From Gerris lacustris (lineage: Eukaryota > Arthropoda > Insecta > Hemiptera > Gerridae), in NCBI GenBank assembly GCA_951217055.1, contig OX578282.1, positions 12,401,877 to 12,465,876 on the forward strand: DNA of 64,000 nt. Direction: 5' to 3'. A model generated the notes under the pieces. That model ran no database searches, was not told the DNA's origin, and saw nothing but the letters and a program-made list of their open reading frames with translations. A program made the position numbers and the translations under genes. Below, one piece after another: positions 33,891 through 45,624 of this stretch (the stretch's first letter is position 1; the number at the start of each line of letters is the position of its first letter).

Positions 33891-34552
33891 CCCTTACAGT
33901 ATGCTCAAAAGAAAAAAAAGAGGCTCAGTTATCTATATTTAAAGAAACATCCACTATAAAAACATATATCTTTAAGAATAAACCAGAAACAGCACAAGAA
34001 TGATCCAAGGCGCAAGTGTGATGGTGGGAATATTCAATAACATAAAAGCGTAAAAACAATTACTTCATCCAAAAATCACTTTGATCGGTTACCTTTTGTT
34101 GCCTGCGGTAGGTCAGGTCTTTATTACAGGGTATTTGACACTTATTTTTATAAGACGGTGTAACCTTAGCACATAATCGAAGGGGTAAGAAACAGGTAGC
34201 TAAGAGGAAATTGAACTTATTCGTGCAATGAGTATAGGATTGGGCGAGGATCTAATGCCAGGTGAATGGATTTCAGGTGAACCTTCACTACAGTCGGGCA
34301 TTGAAGCGTGTAATGTCTTAATTCACTCAATATCCTGTATTTATAAAGGAAGACAGCGAGACCTCTCGCAGTTACATCAGTAGAGACTATGTCAGCATTC
34401 AAATTATCGTTCTAGGATCAACAAATTATATTACAGGCTAGCTGGTGTATTCTATGGCCAGCGAAAAAAGAAACTTAAAGGAAATTAACCTATGATATAG
34501 CGTATGATTTTAAAAAACAAAAAATCACAGGGAAGTACTTGCGTCCAAGTAC
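33891..34552. other. Unassigned stretch
   Basis: The last 28 bp share homology with the outer flank of TIR-element copy 1 (see 1455-2293). The minus frame at 34217-34402 is unsupported. Confidence 0.4.
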
Positions 34553-35693
34553 TTTTTAGGGTTTTGTAGATGATTAAGCATACCCGTTATGTAATTATGA
34601 TTTTTTTTCTTCGATCCTAAGGGTCCCGGGTTCGATCCCCCGGGAGGTCACAATATTTTTTATGGGTAATAACGACAAGATAAATTACATTTTTTAGGAA
34701 ATTTTCATCGCCCAACCATACGGTGTAACCATGAATCATTTCAAAATTTTAAGACCAGCCATTATATAAAATTTGGGGGGGGGGATTTTTTTGGGGGTAT
34801 ATTTTGACTTAAAATTTTAAAAAAGCAAATATATATTTGTATCCTACTCTTCAGCAGCTTTCATTTGATACCCAACTCAAAATTTTTAAAAAATAAAATT
34901 TTGGGCGCACTCTAAATTTTCGCGCACAAAATTGGTAATTTTTAAAACCTGGGAATTAACTCCCGGAAATATCATCGCCTCACTATAAGGTATTAGTATG
35001 AATTATTTCGAAATTTTAGCACCAGCCGATCTATAGTGGTTGGGGGGGGGAAAATATTTTTGGGGTATATTTTTATTTTTTTCCCCTATAAGGAATGCAA
35101 ATTTTAAAAAAGCATATATATATTTGTGTCCTACTCTTCAGCAGCTTTCATTTAATATCCAACACGAAATTTTAAAAAAATAAAATTTTGGGCGCACTTC
35201 ACTTTTTCGCGCCCAAAATTAACAATTTTTGAAAATTTGGGATGAACTCCCGGAATTTTCATCGCCCCACAATAAGATATTAGCATGAATTATTTCAAAA
35301 TTTTAGCGCCAGCCGATCTATAGTGGTTGGGGGGGGAAACATTTTTTTTGGGTATATTTTGATTTATTTAACCAATAAGGAATGCAACATTTAAAAAATC
35401 ATATATATATTTGTGTCCTACTCTTCAGCAGCTTTCATTTGATACCCTACTAAAAAATTAAAAAAAATATAAATTTTTGAGTTTACCACATTTTTTCGAA
35501 TTGCGCATGCGCAAATCTAATTATGAACTTCTGTATATTTTTCCTGTGGTTGGGTCAAAAAGTTGCACCAGTGTTTCAAATTTCAGTACTTTCGCTTAAA
35601 CGGTTCGGGCCCTATGAACCAAAGAGCGACGGACGGACGGACACATCACCCTCGGTATAAGGGTTTTGAGAAGTATCTACAAAACCCTAAAAA
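34553..35693. mobile_element. TIR element with 287-bp subrepeats, copy 2
   Basis: Inverted relative to copy 1 (1455-2293). TIRs TTTTTAGGGTTTTGTAGAT and mirror. The block 'cctactcttcagcagctt' recurs at 34843, 35130 and 35417, giving three 287-bp units against two units of about 275 bp in copy 1. A tRNA-like B box sits near the left end (34628-34641). No transposase. Confidence 0.65.
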
Positions 35694-38454
35694 CGAATTG
35701 GATGAGGGAGGAAAATCCAAGGTGAAGCTTCAGTTGAAATTTTTGACGAGGTAAAACCGAAGAATATGAGGCGGTTTTTAGACAAGATGGTGGGGCCTCA
35801 CTCCAACGTATATTTTTGACAAAGGGATATTAACTCTCCTATGTACAAATCATACCTATAAAATTTCTCAAATGTTTAAATCATACAAATGTACTGATTG
35901 ACAAAGGCACTGTACTGTTTGTAATCTCCTAAGTGTATAAATTAAGCAAAGTTGTGGCACCAAGCGATTCTCGACCGTATCATCATCTCCAGTTCAGCCT
36001 TTGATACTTTCATAAGAGACTTTTTAATTCATTTTATTTAAAATAAAAGCTCCTTTTAAGTGATGAGATGAAAAAAGCTGGATCTCAGGATTTATTATCC
36101 ATACCTATTATCTCTCACTCCTTTTGCACTTTTGATAAATCCTAAAAAAAGTGCTATCACAGTGACATTGATGAGGTGTAAATGAGGATTCTACAAAAAG
36201 GGAGTTAAGGTAAAAAAAAAATTAAGCATCCTTTCAAAATTTCGTGACATAAGGGGCTGACAGGACGTTGTCTCATAAATCCATCAAACTATCGCCGTCC
36301 TCAGGTATCCCAATCCAAGCATACCACCCACAAAGGACTATCCAGGATCTGTTCACACAATATTACATGCATTAATTTTACGGTCATTCAAGCTCATCTT
36401 TAAAAGACAAAAGGAGACGAGAAAAGGAAAGGAACGCCGGCCAATTTCTGCATAATATTCCAAGCATTCGATACGACTGACAAAGATTATTGGATTTTTT
36501 TCCCCTAATTTTAATAAAATGAAGATATGTTTCATAAAGAGCATTGTCAAAGTTATTTTACGCTCTTTTTCGATTTCAATGCCGAAAGATAAAGGTAAAA
36601 CTGACGTAGAAAAATTAACAAGAATCCTTTAATATAATAATAATTTAATACGACAAATGATGGTTCAAATTTTTTTAAATTGGATATTTTTTAGCATTGG
36701 AAGAAACAAGACATTTCAGTCACGCATAAAACGACATGAAACATGTGACGCTTTTAAATATTTGTGCCAGGAAGTTAGGATTTATCTAATAGATACACCA
36801 GGTAATCAAAATGGAAATGTTTCATAAAGTCACCTACCTATAAGACAAATGTGTGGATCCAATGCCCAAAAGCATCCATGATTAAATAAAGAAATGGAGA
36901 AATGAGTATTTCATTTTTATAAAAATATTCACTTCACCTTAAATTATTGAACTATACTTTTGAGCTTAAGACATATGTAGTAATAATATGAATAATTTTT
37001 AGTTAATGACATGGTTTTGTTGACCTAGTCAAGTGACTTCCAGAACCAACAATTTTCCATTGTAAACTTCTTTGGGGATGTCTAGTCCTAAAGGATAAAT
37101 TATTTAATTGACAACTTCGAAATTTAATTACAGCCATTTTATAAAGCTCTAATTTATTTCCATTTAGTACTTTTTAAAATTGTTCTTTTTATTTTACGAA
37201 TAATCGTCTTTCTATTTTCTTATTTTCACAATAATTGCAACTGAAGAACTTAACACTCAGCAGATCAGCAGTTACCAATCACATAAAATAAAAACTTTTA
37301 TTCTCTGTGAAATATATTTCTACAATATAAATTAGTTTCTCTGACTATTCTTTTGCTTGGAGGTCTTAAAAAAAGAAAATCTCTGATGCATTACTTACCT
37401 GGATTTTATTGCACAAGTTATGGTAGATTGGCTTAGGTGAAGAGAAGATATAAAGTGGATTTGTATTCTGCACTTAGAACAACTTAAAGAAGTTAACGCG
37501 GTAGGTACCATTGCTGAGATTTGGAGATGTTAAACTTGAACAGTATAATTAAATTGAATGAAGAATTCATACCATAACCATAGACCACAGGCACTTGATA
37601 TCCCATGGGTGAACTAAGGATGTAGATAAAGGATATAAATCTTTAGATGCGAGACTTTCACCGATTTCCTCAAACCTGATTACAAATTATTAAACATTTC
37701 CTTCCAGATAGCTAATCATTTGGGTTCAAACATAAAATCGTGCATTTTTACTCATTGGACTCAGACAAGATTTTTCGAAAAACTATTTTAAACAGTATAA
37801 GTAATCGTTTCGAATGAAGTTTATATAAGTAAGCGAGACGTGAGATACAAGCATAGCCCATAATGTGCAAGGAACAAGTCATGCACCACCGGCATCTCGT
37901 TAGTCAATCAAATCTTAAGGCCTCCCATTATCTCTTCACCGTCACATGCATATAACGCAGCCGAATTAGTGGGTTGCCTGGTCCAGGCCGACACTTGATG
38001 CGTCTGTGCACTGGACTTCACACCTTCGGCCTGCATTTAACAACCGAAATAGAAGGGCCGCCGACCTTCCGAAATAAACATCGTTTTATTGGAAGACAAA
38101 GAGAAACTCGATCTACCGTCAAATTAACAACAGTGTTTAAGTAACACAAAAGAAGCTTCCAATAAAAAAAACTCTTCTTTAATACGCCTAAATTTTAAAC
38201 CATGATAATCATTTTCTATAAGGGAATTCTTAGCAGTCTTAATTCCTTTTATTTTTTAAAACGGTAAATGCCCCTAATAATTAGGAATTGGACGAGCACA
38301 GAATCTACTATAAAAATCCCGTCAAGTACTTGCCAGCAAGCTACTAAAAGGGTTTCTTCAGTCATAAAAATTCATATTATCTACGATTGATACGAAATAT
38401 AAACATTATATCATTGTTTAGATGCATAGAAAGTGATTATTTACGTACTTGTAT
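35694..38454. other. Unassigned stretch
   Basis: The longest part of the window with no recognisable element; only short unsupported frames. 37960-38070 is GC-richer and could be older host sequence. Confidence 0.4.
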
Positions 38455-38486
38455 TCATTGCGCATGTGCGTCTCATAGTTCTGAAT

Positions 38487-38530
38487 AATTCCTCTTCTTT
38501 ACCACGCTAGCGCGGTAAAGAAGAGGAATT
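38487..38530. repeat. Palindrome, 17-bp arms
   Basis: AATTCCTCTTCTTTACC and mirror around 'acgctagcgc'. It is not clear in relic E copy 1, so it arose or survived only here. Confidence 0.85.
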
Positions 38531-38634
38531 CTTCAGCTTTACGCACGATTAGTGAGTTTGTTTACATTTAACAAAAATAATTTGCTGTTCTTTTAATGAA
38601 GTAACTGTTTATATCGAGTTTTTAGTGAAAAACA

Positions 38635-38700
38635 ATGAGTGAATCTGTGAATCAAGTGACTTTGACGAAAATATGGAGAATAATAATCCTCCAGAAATAA
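38635..38700 (+). pseudogene. Frameshifted N-terminal ORF of relic E
   Basis: Starts at the same ATG as copy 1 but small indels move it out of frame, giving 21 codons and a stop. The downstream DNA still matches the copy-1 coding stretch ('aaataattaattcggc'). Confidence 0.4.
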
Positions 38701-39049
38701 TTAATTCGGCAAAAAATACAACTCAAGAATTATAATGCCATCTTTATCAAGAGAGTGACACGAACTTACATACAGCAAGTTTATTTTTTCTGTATTTATT
38801 TTTTTTATCTAACAATCGTAGATAAAGTACGGTACGCAACTTGTGCGAAAACGGCATTTTGCATTACTCGTGTGGTTTTACTACCCTCGCTGTCGCTCGG
38901 GTGCAAACTCCACACTCGCATTCAAAATGCTACTTTCCGCACTCGACGCGTAATGTACTATTTCCTAATTCGTTTTTTTACTATATGTATAAAAAATTGT
39001 ACTTTGGAGAAACAAAGTGTGCATAATATTCTTTAGCATCTTAGGTATG

Positions 39050-39610
39050 CACTTGTTCGGATCTTTTGGGGGTAAAATGACCGCCATTTTAGAAACGCGG
39101 TGTATATTTGTCATCTTTTTAAATGATACCCCAATCAAAAATTACAAATATTAGAACCCCACTCAAAACCTATTTTGGGTCACTATAGTTAGGGCTACCT
39201 AAAATTTGACTTTTTTATATTAACACCAGGAAATATTATTGGCTTTCCTTATGGGGTAGTGAACATTTTTTGGGTTTTGTTTTGGTAATTTTGGGGGTAA
39301 AATTACCACCATTTTGGAAAACGTGATATATATTTGTAATCTACATTTCAATACCTTTTAAAATTATACCCCACTCAAAAATTACAAAAAAATAATAATT
39401 GCTCTGATCAGTTCCCAATTGCTCACTGATCGAAGAAATTTCGAATTGTGATATTCGCAACATTTTTCCTGTTTTTGGGCAAAAACTTGTAAACCAAATT
39501 TCAAATCTCTAGCTACAATAAGTCGGGAGATATTATCCAAGATGCGCCAGACGGACGAACTACCAAATGCATAAAAGTTTCTAGGATAACCTCGAAACAA
39601 ACACTATACT
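39050..39610 (+). repeat. Diverged subrepeats related to the TIR element
   Basis: 'gtaatctac.tttcaatacc' and 'ataccccactcaaaaattac' recur (39120-39165, 39330-39390) and echo 22195-22240 and the subrepeats at 34843. It ends in a 'caaatttcaaatctctagct' and 'cagacggacgaac' phrase. Confidence 0.45.
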
Positions 39611-39904
39611 TAAACCATCTTCCCAAACTCGTCACAAAAACAATAATTTCAAGAACTTATGTCTATTAGTACACATCAAATCTCTTAAACCACTTTTACC
39701 TAAATTTGAGCCATTTCCTGATAATTGTTTCAATAAAAAATAAGAAGTCCTAAAATATCATCTTCTTTTAAATGACAATTTAATTAAATGAACAATTTAG
39801 ATATTTCTAGCAATTATTCTGCAATCCCAACCCTTCAATTAAAAGAGAATGAAAAATCGGTCCGAGACAACTCAGTGTTTTCCATGTATTAGTTGTTTCG
39901 AATA

Positions 39905-40010
39905 TTCGTGCTTACATTAAATATAAATGTATCATAAAAATAACTTCTGCCTGTGCCAGACGGGGAATCGATCCCAGCCTCTCACTGTCCGCGTTTAAAG
40001 CAATTTCTCA
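39905..40010 (-). mobile_element. Probable tRNA-derived SINE fragment
   Basis: Minus strand carries a B-box 'GGGATCGATTCCCCGTC' (39958-39975) followed by 'tggcacaggcagaagttat'. No convincing A box or tail was seen, so it is a fragment. Confidence 0.4.
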
Positions 40011-41139
40011 GGTGGATTCTTATTTAAATAGACTACTTTTTAGAATTTTTTAATCAAAATCGTTGGAATTGTTTTCGAGAAATAATTTATTTTCACGTTA
40101 TTTTTAAAAAATGGTTGGGGTAGCCTGCCCCCAAATTTATATTATTTGGCCTCGGGTATGATTTTTCTGATCCTTTATGACAAATTGCATCAAAATTATC
40201 CCAGTAGTTTAATCCCCCCGCCTCTGTACAGACTACAGACGACATCACTTTTTGGGCACAGGGGACCTCAAAGAGTGCAAATCCATCAAAATCGAATTTT
40301 TGTGCCATCACAATACTTTTCCTCTATACGTAAACTACGAGTAAAAAGATGGTAAGCGAGACACAGATAACTTAATTGATACTATTAAATACTAATTTGC
40401 TTCCTATTTATGCTAATTCAAATAACTGTACATTGTGAAATCCAAAAAAGCTATAATTTACTTTACATTTTGCCTCATCGTCCTTGTCAAGTTTTACATT
40501 ATATTCAAAACGTTTTACAATAACAAAGAATATTCATATTTCTAAATAACAATGAAACAGCAATAAAAGATTAACACCTGACACTTTTTGATCCACTCAC
40601 TTAAAAGATTTCTTAGCGTTTTTTTTCCTCCCTTAACCCAGAAGTTTTGTCTCGTTGTGGCTGTTAACTCCTGAGGCGTCAGTTGGTAAAACGATGAAAA
40701 TGCCCCACTAAGAAGGTTTTTATCTTACACACACATTGATAAAAATGCCAAGAAATTACTCACGCACACTGAAACGTTGCCATTAAACAGTTTAACCTGT
40801 TGTTTCCGCTCATTGGCAGGTTTCAATAGCAGTAACTTACAGACCCCACGACCTTTGTAAGGGTGACCATCTGTCCCCCTCTCTTACCTTTCTAGAAGCT
40901 CGCTATAAAGTACAAATTTATCTACGCATTAGTAAATAAAGATAAAAGAAACGTTGTAATCCGCACAGTTAATGAAAAAGAAGAACTCAAAATAGAACAT
41001 TTGCTTTATATGGTCGCAAACAGAAAGCCGGACATACACGTTACGGTAACTGAAAAATTATGGAAAAATATGGTCATAAGTTATATGTATACCGTATTGC
41101 ATCAAATTTAAGTAACATTTTTTCTATGATTTGGAGCTT
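40011..41139. other. Unassigned stretch
   Basis: 40240-40330 carries the 'aaatccatcaaaatcgaatt' phrase related to 16575. No gene. Confidence 0.4.
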
Positions 41140-41466
41140 TGATTGTAGTTTCTCATTTAATAGGTGACCTCTTTGATTTGGAGTAATATTTGACTAACTA
41201 AACTATTAAATGACGAACTACGAGCAACTTGATCTTTGGTCGATTAACCTAGTTCGTACTCAGGATCATGAAAATCACATAGTCCACCAAAAAGGCCGGA
41301 ACATGGCCTCTCTCCATGGTTTATTTTTTTTCAAATGCCTATATCAAGCTATGTCCCTCAGAACTTAGCCGACCACATATTCTTAAAAAGCACCAAAAGA
41401 TTTACTTATACACAAAATATTAGCTTGATGTTAGTCTGACAATTTTTTGTACGCTATCTCCTGGAC
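41140..41466. mobile_element. Foldback family F, copy 3 (right half)
   Basis: Matches the right arm of 28075-28565 and the centre of copy 1 ('aggtgacctctttgatttgg'), ending 'CGCTATCTCCTGGAC'. The left arm is missing, so this is a deletion derivative. Confidence 0.7.
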
Positions 41467-43435
41467 AAAATATATTGAGATTTTAATTAAAATATAATAT
41501 TATTAGACTTTAAATTCATTATTATCAATAAAGTTGAAAGTAGGTAATGTAAAAATTTGAATATTAATACAATTTATTAAATAGTAATTATAATAAAATG
41601 ATAATTTAATATTTATAACGTGCCTGGACTTGATGCAAGTGAAAACTTTTTATACTTCAAGTCTAAAATCATGAATGTATAACATAGCAAAGACTCCCTT
41701 CTACGAATTAAACCCCCTCTGAACCGTTAAATTCGTTGCATAAAAATTAGATACAATTAAATTTTCGTGCCGAGTGTAAAGAGTAATATAATAAATATAT
41801 TGTAAGATTAAATACAATAACTGGATTGCTTTTCTTACGACAGGCTTCTTTTCCCCACGGTTTCTCTTCAGAAAAAAATCAGTAGTAACAATTTAAGCTA
41901 CATACCTACTAATTCATAATCTTCTAAAAGTTTTGTTGTTTAAGACACAAGAGCTTGGATTATTTAAGAATAAATGTAAAAGATTTTACTGAATTAAGGT
42001 AAATGCTACACTAGATTCTTTTGAAGGCATGCAATGATCATTCAGAATCAATTCAATTTAAACGTGGTGAACGAAATAACAAAACGAACTAAATGAACAT
42101 GTACGCCGTAAATTCCTACAAAGAAACCCAGTTATAAAAAGGGGTTAATATTACAAGGCAATCCAAACATGTTTTGAAGACGCCTCTATAATCCTTTAAG
42201 AATCTTGAATCCAAGGGTGTTTTCTTTCAGCTCCATACGCTGATTTATTATTCACATAAGGACGGCGGCGGCTTGAGGGCGGTTAAGAGGGATGATATAA
42301 AAAATATATATAGGAGGGGTTAATTAGTTCTAGTTCTTGTGAACTAAGGGTTTATAATCCTTGAAGGGGCACGAGCTTACCCCCGAGCCCACCTGACGCG
42401 AGAACAGAAGGTAAAGACGACCGTTCCTACCCTTCCAAGAGTCCTGCGATAATTCAGAAGGGATAGAGGGTAGGGAGGGCATCCGGCCTTAAGACTAATG
42501 AGATCTAACCCTTCGACAAGACGCAGTCTCAACTTAGGCTAAGACTTGATGAGTATTAAAAACAAAAACTTGACTCCAATGACTGCTATCATTTCATGAT
42601 AAGTTCTCCAGTCGAAAGTTTACCGATGACTAAAAAACAGTTTAGTTAAATTACAACTTTACGAAGAATGTGAGATTTCCCCAAAAAACTTAAGATATCA
42701 AATCAAATGTATACTAATAGAATACTGCCCTGCTAAGCGAAAATATATTTAAAGGATTTTAGGGAAAATGAAGTTAGAGATAATTTACTTTTAAGATTTC
42801 AAAGTTTGAATCCCCATTACTCGCATAATATTCGTTTAATTGCTTATTAAGTAATATCAATAGTGACCAAACGTCCCGTTTTGACTGGGACCTTCCCGTA
42901 ATTTTAAGCTTTACTCCATGTTAAATAACCATTACTCCATGTTAAATAACCGACGGCATGCCATCATCCTGTCATTTATCTAGCATTTTGAATTATCAGC
43001 TGAACGTGGAGAATAACCTGGATGCCATATCAATCGAATATAACTTTTTTAACCCATTGACACATTCTTAATGTACTAATAATTATTTGTTAAAATAAAT
43101 AAATGTTAATGATGCAATAGACTTTACTATGACCAATATAGTTTTTATCAATGCGCCTGCGTGAGAGCCGCGTTAGGTGTAGCTCTTAACCCTGGAATGC
43201 TAATGGTAGTCGAATCGACGAGCACAGTTTGAACCTTAACCTTTTATGCTCGTATGGGATGGTGATTGGTACCCTATCCTTCTGCAGTGCTTGCACTGGT
43301 TAGTAACACACCTGCTAGTGTAGTGGTAGTAGTCCTTTTGAGCATACACTGGTTTTCTGACAAATCTTGTCAAAGCTACTACGTCGATTCGAATAACGTT
43401 TAGTAAAAACGTAGGCAATTAATTGGTCGTCGAAT
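41467..43435. other. Unassigned stretch with a GC-richer patch
   Basis: 42240-42540 is distinctly less AT-rich, not shared with other parts, and lacks a long frame. It may be old host sequence or a decayed element. Confidence 0.4.
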
Positions 43436-43439
43436 GAGC

Positions 43440-43610
43440 CTATAGCCTGGGAAAATGGGCCTGGGGTAAGGGGCAATAGGCCTAGGGGTAAGGGGCAATG
43501 GGCCAAGGATAATTGGCCTTGGGCCAGAGACCAATGGCCGATAATATGGAGCCTGGAGCACTTAGCAAAGGGCCTAGGGCATTTGGCCTGGGGCATGGGA
43601 CCTGGTGCAT
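43440..43610. repeat. Degenerate GC-rich minisatellite
   Basis: Irregular reiterations of 'gggcctggggcaatgg'-like units about 15-16 bp long. The proline-rich minus-strand frame over it is a product of the repeat. Confidence 0.65.
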
Positions 43611-44267
43611 TAATGTTCACTCAATTTCAGATTCTTCTGTTGTCCTACTAAGTTATTTGTCATCAAATGTTTGTATATCTCACTAAAAGATTTAATAATG
43701 AGTTTTTAATAGTTTTCTTTTTATAAAAGTGTTGTTTCAACCCAAAAAATTTATTTTCTACATATGTTAGCCGAATCGACGAAGGTTTAGTAATACCAGC
43801 CATCCAATTACCATTAAGGGTTAACGAAAACAGAAGTAATTGCATGCGCTTGTATTATAGCTCAGTAAGTTTTAATCAGATCGCCGCAAACAGAAAACAA
43901 AGTAGAGTCGTAATTTTCATCACTAAGTCACGTTGTGTTTCGCACCACGACCAAAATTCAAAACATCTAGTCACCACCATCTCTAATCTTCCTTATCGTC
44001 AACGAACTAACCAAAATGCTAATACATTTCAACCAGCTAACACCTTAAACCCAAGGAAGAGTCCAAGGACGAGTGACTATCTGTGCGGGGACCGGCTAAC
44101 TCCTTATCAACAGGTATACCAACTGACCATCTGACCTTCCTAATCAAACCCAGCAATTTCAACGATAAAGAAATGTAATTGATACAATTCTACGAGGATT
44201 TTAAATGTAAATATACTGTAGTTATTTAATTTTTGTTTAGTTTTAAGAAATTCAAGTTTTCTTAAGT
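43611..44267. other. Unassigned stretch
   Basis: The 96-codon frame at 43844-44134 is Asn/Thr/Gln-rich with no domain; I do not call it a gene. Confidence 0.35.
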
Positions 44268-44440
44268 TTTAGGTAGTATTCTTACTACGGAAAGATTAAA
44301 TTTTAATTTAAATCAAATTATAATTATTATTAACTACGGGAGACATACAGAGAAAAATACCGGGTCCCGGTGCTGGGGTCTATTTTTCTCTGTATATGTC
44401 TCCCGTAGTTAATGATAATTATAATTTGATTTATTAGTTT
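44268..44440. mobile_element. Inverted SINE-like unit, copy 1
   Basis: Arms of about 65 bp ('ataattataatttgattt', 'ctacgggagacatacagaga') mirror across 'accgggtcccggtgctgggg'. One side carries an extra tail with 'tttccgtagtaagaatacta' in reverse. The same architecture recurs at 56140-56330, where the centre contains a tRNA B box. Confidence 0.65.
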
Positions 44441-44444
44441 TAAG

Positions 44445-44634
44445 ATGAAAATTAATTTAGTGAATTCTAGGTCTTTAAATAAAAATAATAAACAAAAGCT
44501 CGAGATCGAGATAAATAAATTTAATGGAGTTTTGTTGTCGAGTAGCTCGTTTCAAAAGGCAAATGAAAGTTTCTTTGGTACTATGAATGAGTCTAAAAGT
44601 GCCTCAATTAGTGTAGTGGTATACCTCTATCTAT
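44445..44634 (+). pseudogene. Possible LINE N-terminal remnant
   Basis: The frame starts 'MKINLVNSRSLNKNNKQKLE' and continues 'IEINKFNGVLL'. The '.LVN.RSLN.N...LE' pattern resembles the opening of LINE apurinic-like endonucleases, but the catalytic residues are not reached before the minisatellite. One weak local similarity only. Confidence 0.2.
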
Positions 44635-44782
44635 GCTCTTTAGCTCTTTGCTCAAATGCTCTTTAGCTCTTTGCTCAAATGCTCTTTAGCTCTTTGCTCA
44701 AATGATCTTTAGCTCTTTGCTCAAATGCTCTTTAGCTCTTTGCTCAAATGCTCTTCAGCTCTTTGCTCAAATGCTCTTTAGC
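44635..44782. repeat. 23-bp tandem repeat (6.4 copies)
   Basis: Unit 'gctctttagctctttgctca' plus 'aat' at 44635, 44658, 44681, 44704, 44727, 44750, partial at 44773. Two single-base variants. The unit contains an internal 'gctcttt' half-repeat. Confidence 0.95.
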
Positions 44783-44931
44783 ATTTGTTTATTGCAAGAA
44801 TTATTACGTAGAAGCATAATTTATTTACAAACAAGTTTTAACGAATTATTAAAAATGAAAATCAGTCAAAAAGAAGAAAACAAAACAAAAAAATCTAAAT
44901 AAAATAAAAGTTTTATTTATTTATTTATTTT

Positions 44932-45111
44932 TTAAACTAAGTGTTGGTAAGCTCCCCATTGGGTTGTAGCTTGACCACTCTTCTTTTCAATAAGCCCCTT
45001 CATTCCTTGACATAAAGAATCAACCCTCACCATGGTCGCGCTAGGGAACAGCTCAGACCAGCATTCACACAAATTGACTGCACGCGACCTCATCTCCCCC
45101 TGTCTAGTTTT
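44932..45111 (-). pseudogene. Unknown ORF end with (TAAA)n tail
   Basis: Fifty-nine open codons end in TAA immediately followed by a TAAA-type tail (plus-strand TTTA run at 44911-44932). The peptide includes 'RSRAVNLCECWSELFPSATM' and 'SGQATTQWGAYQHLV'. It is not recognised. A coding end joined directly to a short-unit tail is how many LINE or retroposed copies end. An upstream in-frame stop (45112-45114) marks truncation or a splice boundary. Confidence 0.35.
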
Positions 45112-45624
45112 TTAACGCCAATTAAATTATAAAGTGGCGTTAAGCCACTTGAGTCCCATCCCTCTTGAGCTTGTCCTATTATGACAAAACGTATTCAATC
45201 GTAACAGCTCTTTACTAATTCTATTGTCAGAGATCCACACACATATATTCTAGTATAAACACTTTATTTTTTTTATAAAAAGGAATAATTATTTAGAAGA
45301 ACGATGGGAATTATTTTCTTTTTTTATTCTAACTGAAATAAATGAATAATCTAAAGCTATTCAAAAATATAAATGAATAAGTATGCTAACACTTGGTAAA
45401 AATGAATAAATAATAAAGAGAAAACCTTAAACCGTTCACTCTTTAAACGAATCAATAAATAAAATAGAACATATTATATCAAGAGCAGTGTTATTTATAG
45501 CAAAATAGGAGATTAGAACCCACAAGTTTAGATGTACTAATTTAAAATTAAAACTACAGTAATCACTGTGTCTGACGTGTACAGTGCTCTACCAGTAAGT
45601 TGGTCTATAATTAAGTTATTTAGT
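45112..45624. other. Unassigned stretch
   Basis: It contains the inverted motif 'ttaacgcca'/'tggcgttaa' at 45111-45147. No gene. Confidence 0.4.

Larger units (their letters stand above)
38455..38980 (+). mobile_element. Transposon relic E, copy 2
   Basis: Direct-orientation partner of 29805-30296, with an added palindrome (38487-38530) near its start. It shares the leader, ATG and CpG-rich tail block. The two copies lie about 8 kb apart in opposite orientation. Confidence 0.6.

Noticed and set aside
34615..34650. Possible tRNA gene
   Set aside because: Only a B-box-like arm; the T stem does not pair and no other arms are present.
38755..39036. 93-codon frame spanning relic E
   Set aside because: Crosses non-coding transposon sequence; the homologous region of copy 1 has no such frame.
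43315..43620. Pro/Leu-rich minus-strand frame
   Set aside because: Arises from the degenerate GC-rich minisatellite.
43844..44134. 96-codon frame as a host gene
   Set aside because: Asn/Thr/Gln-rich with no domain, no splice or promoter support.
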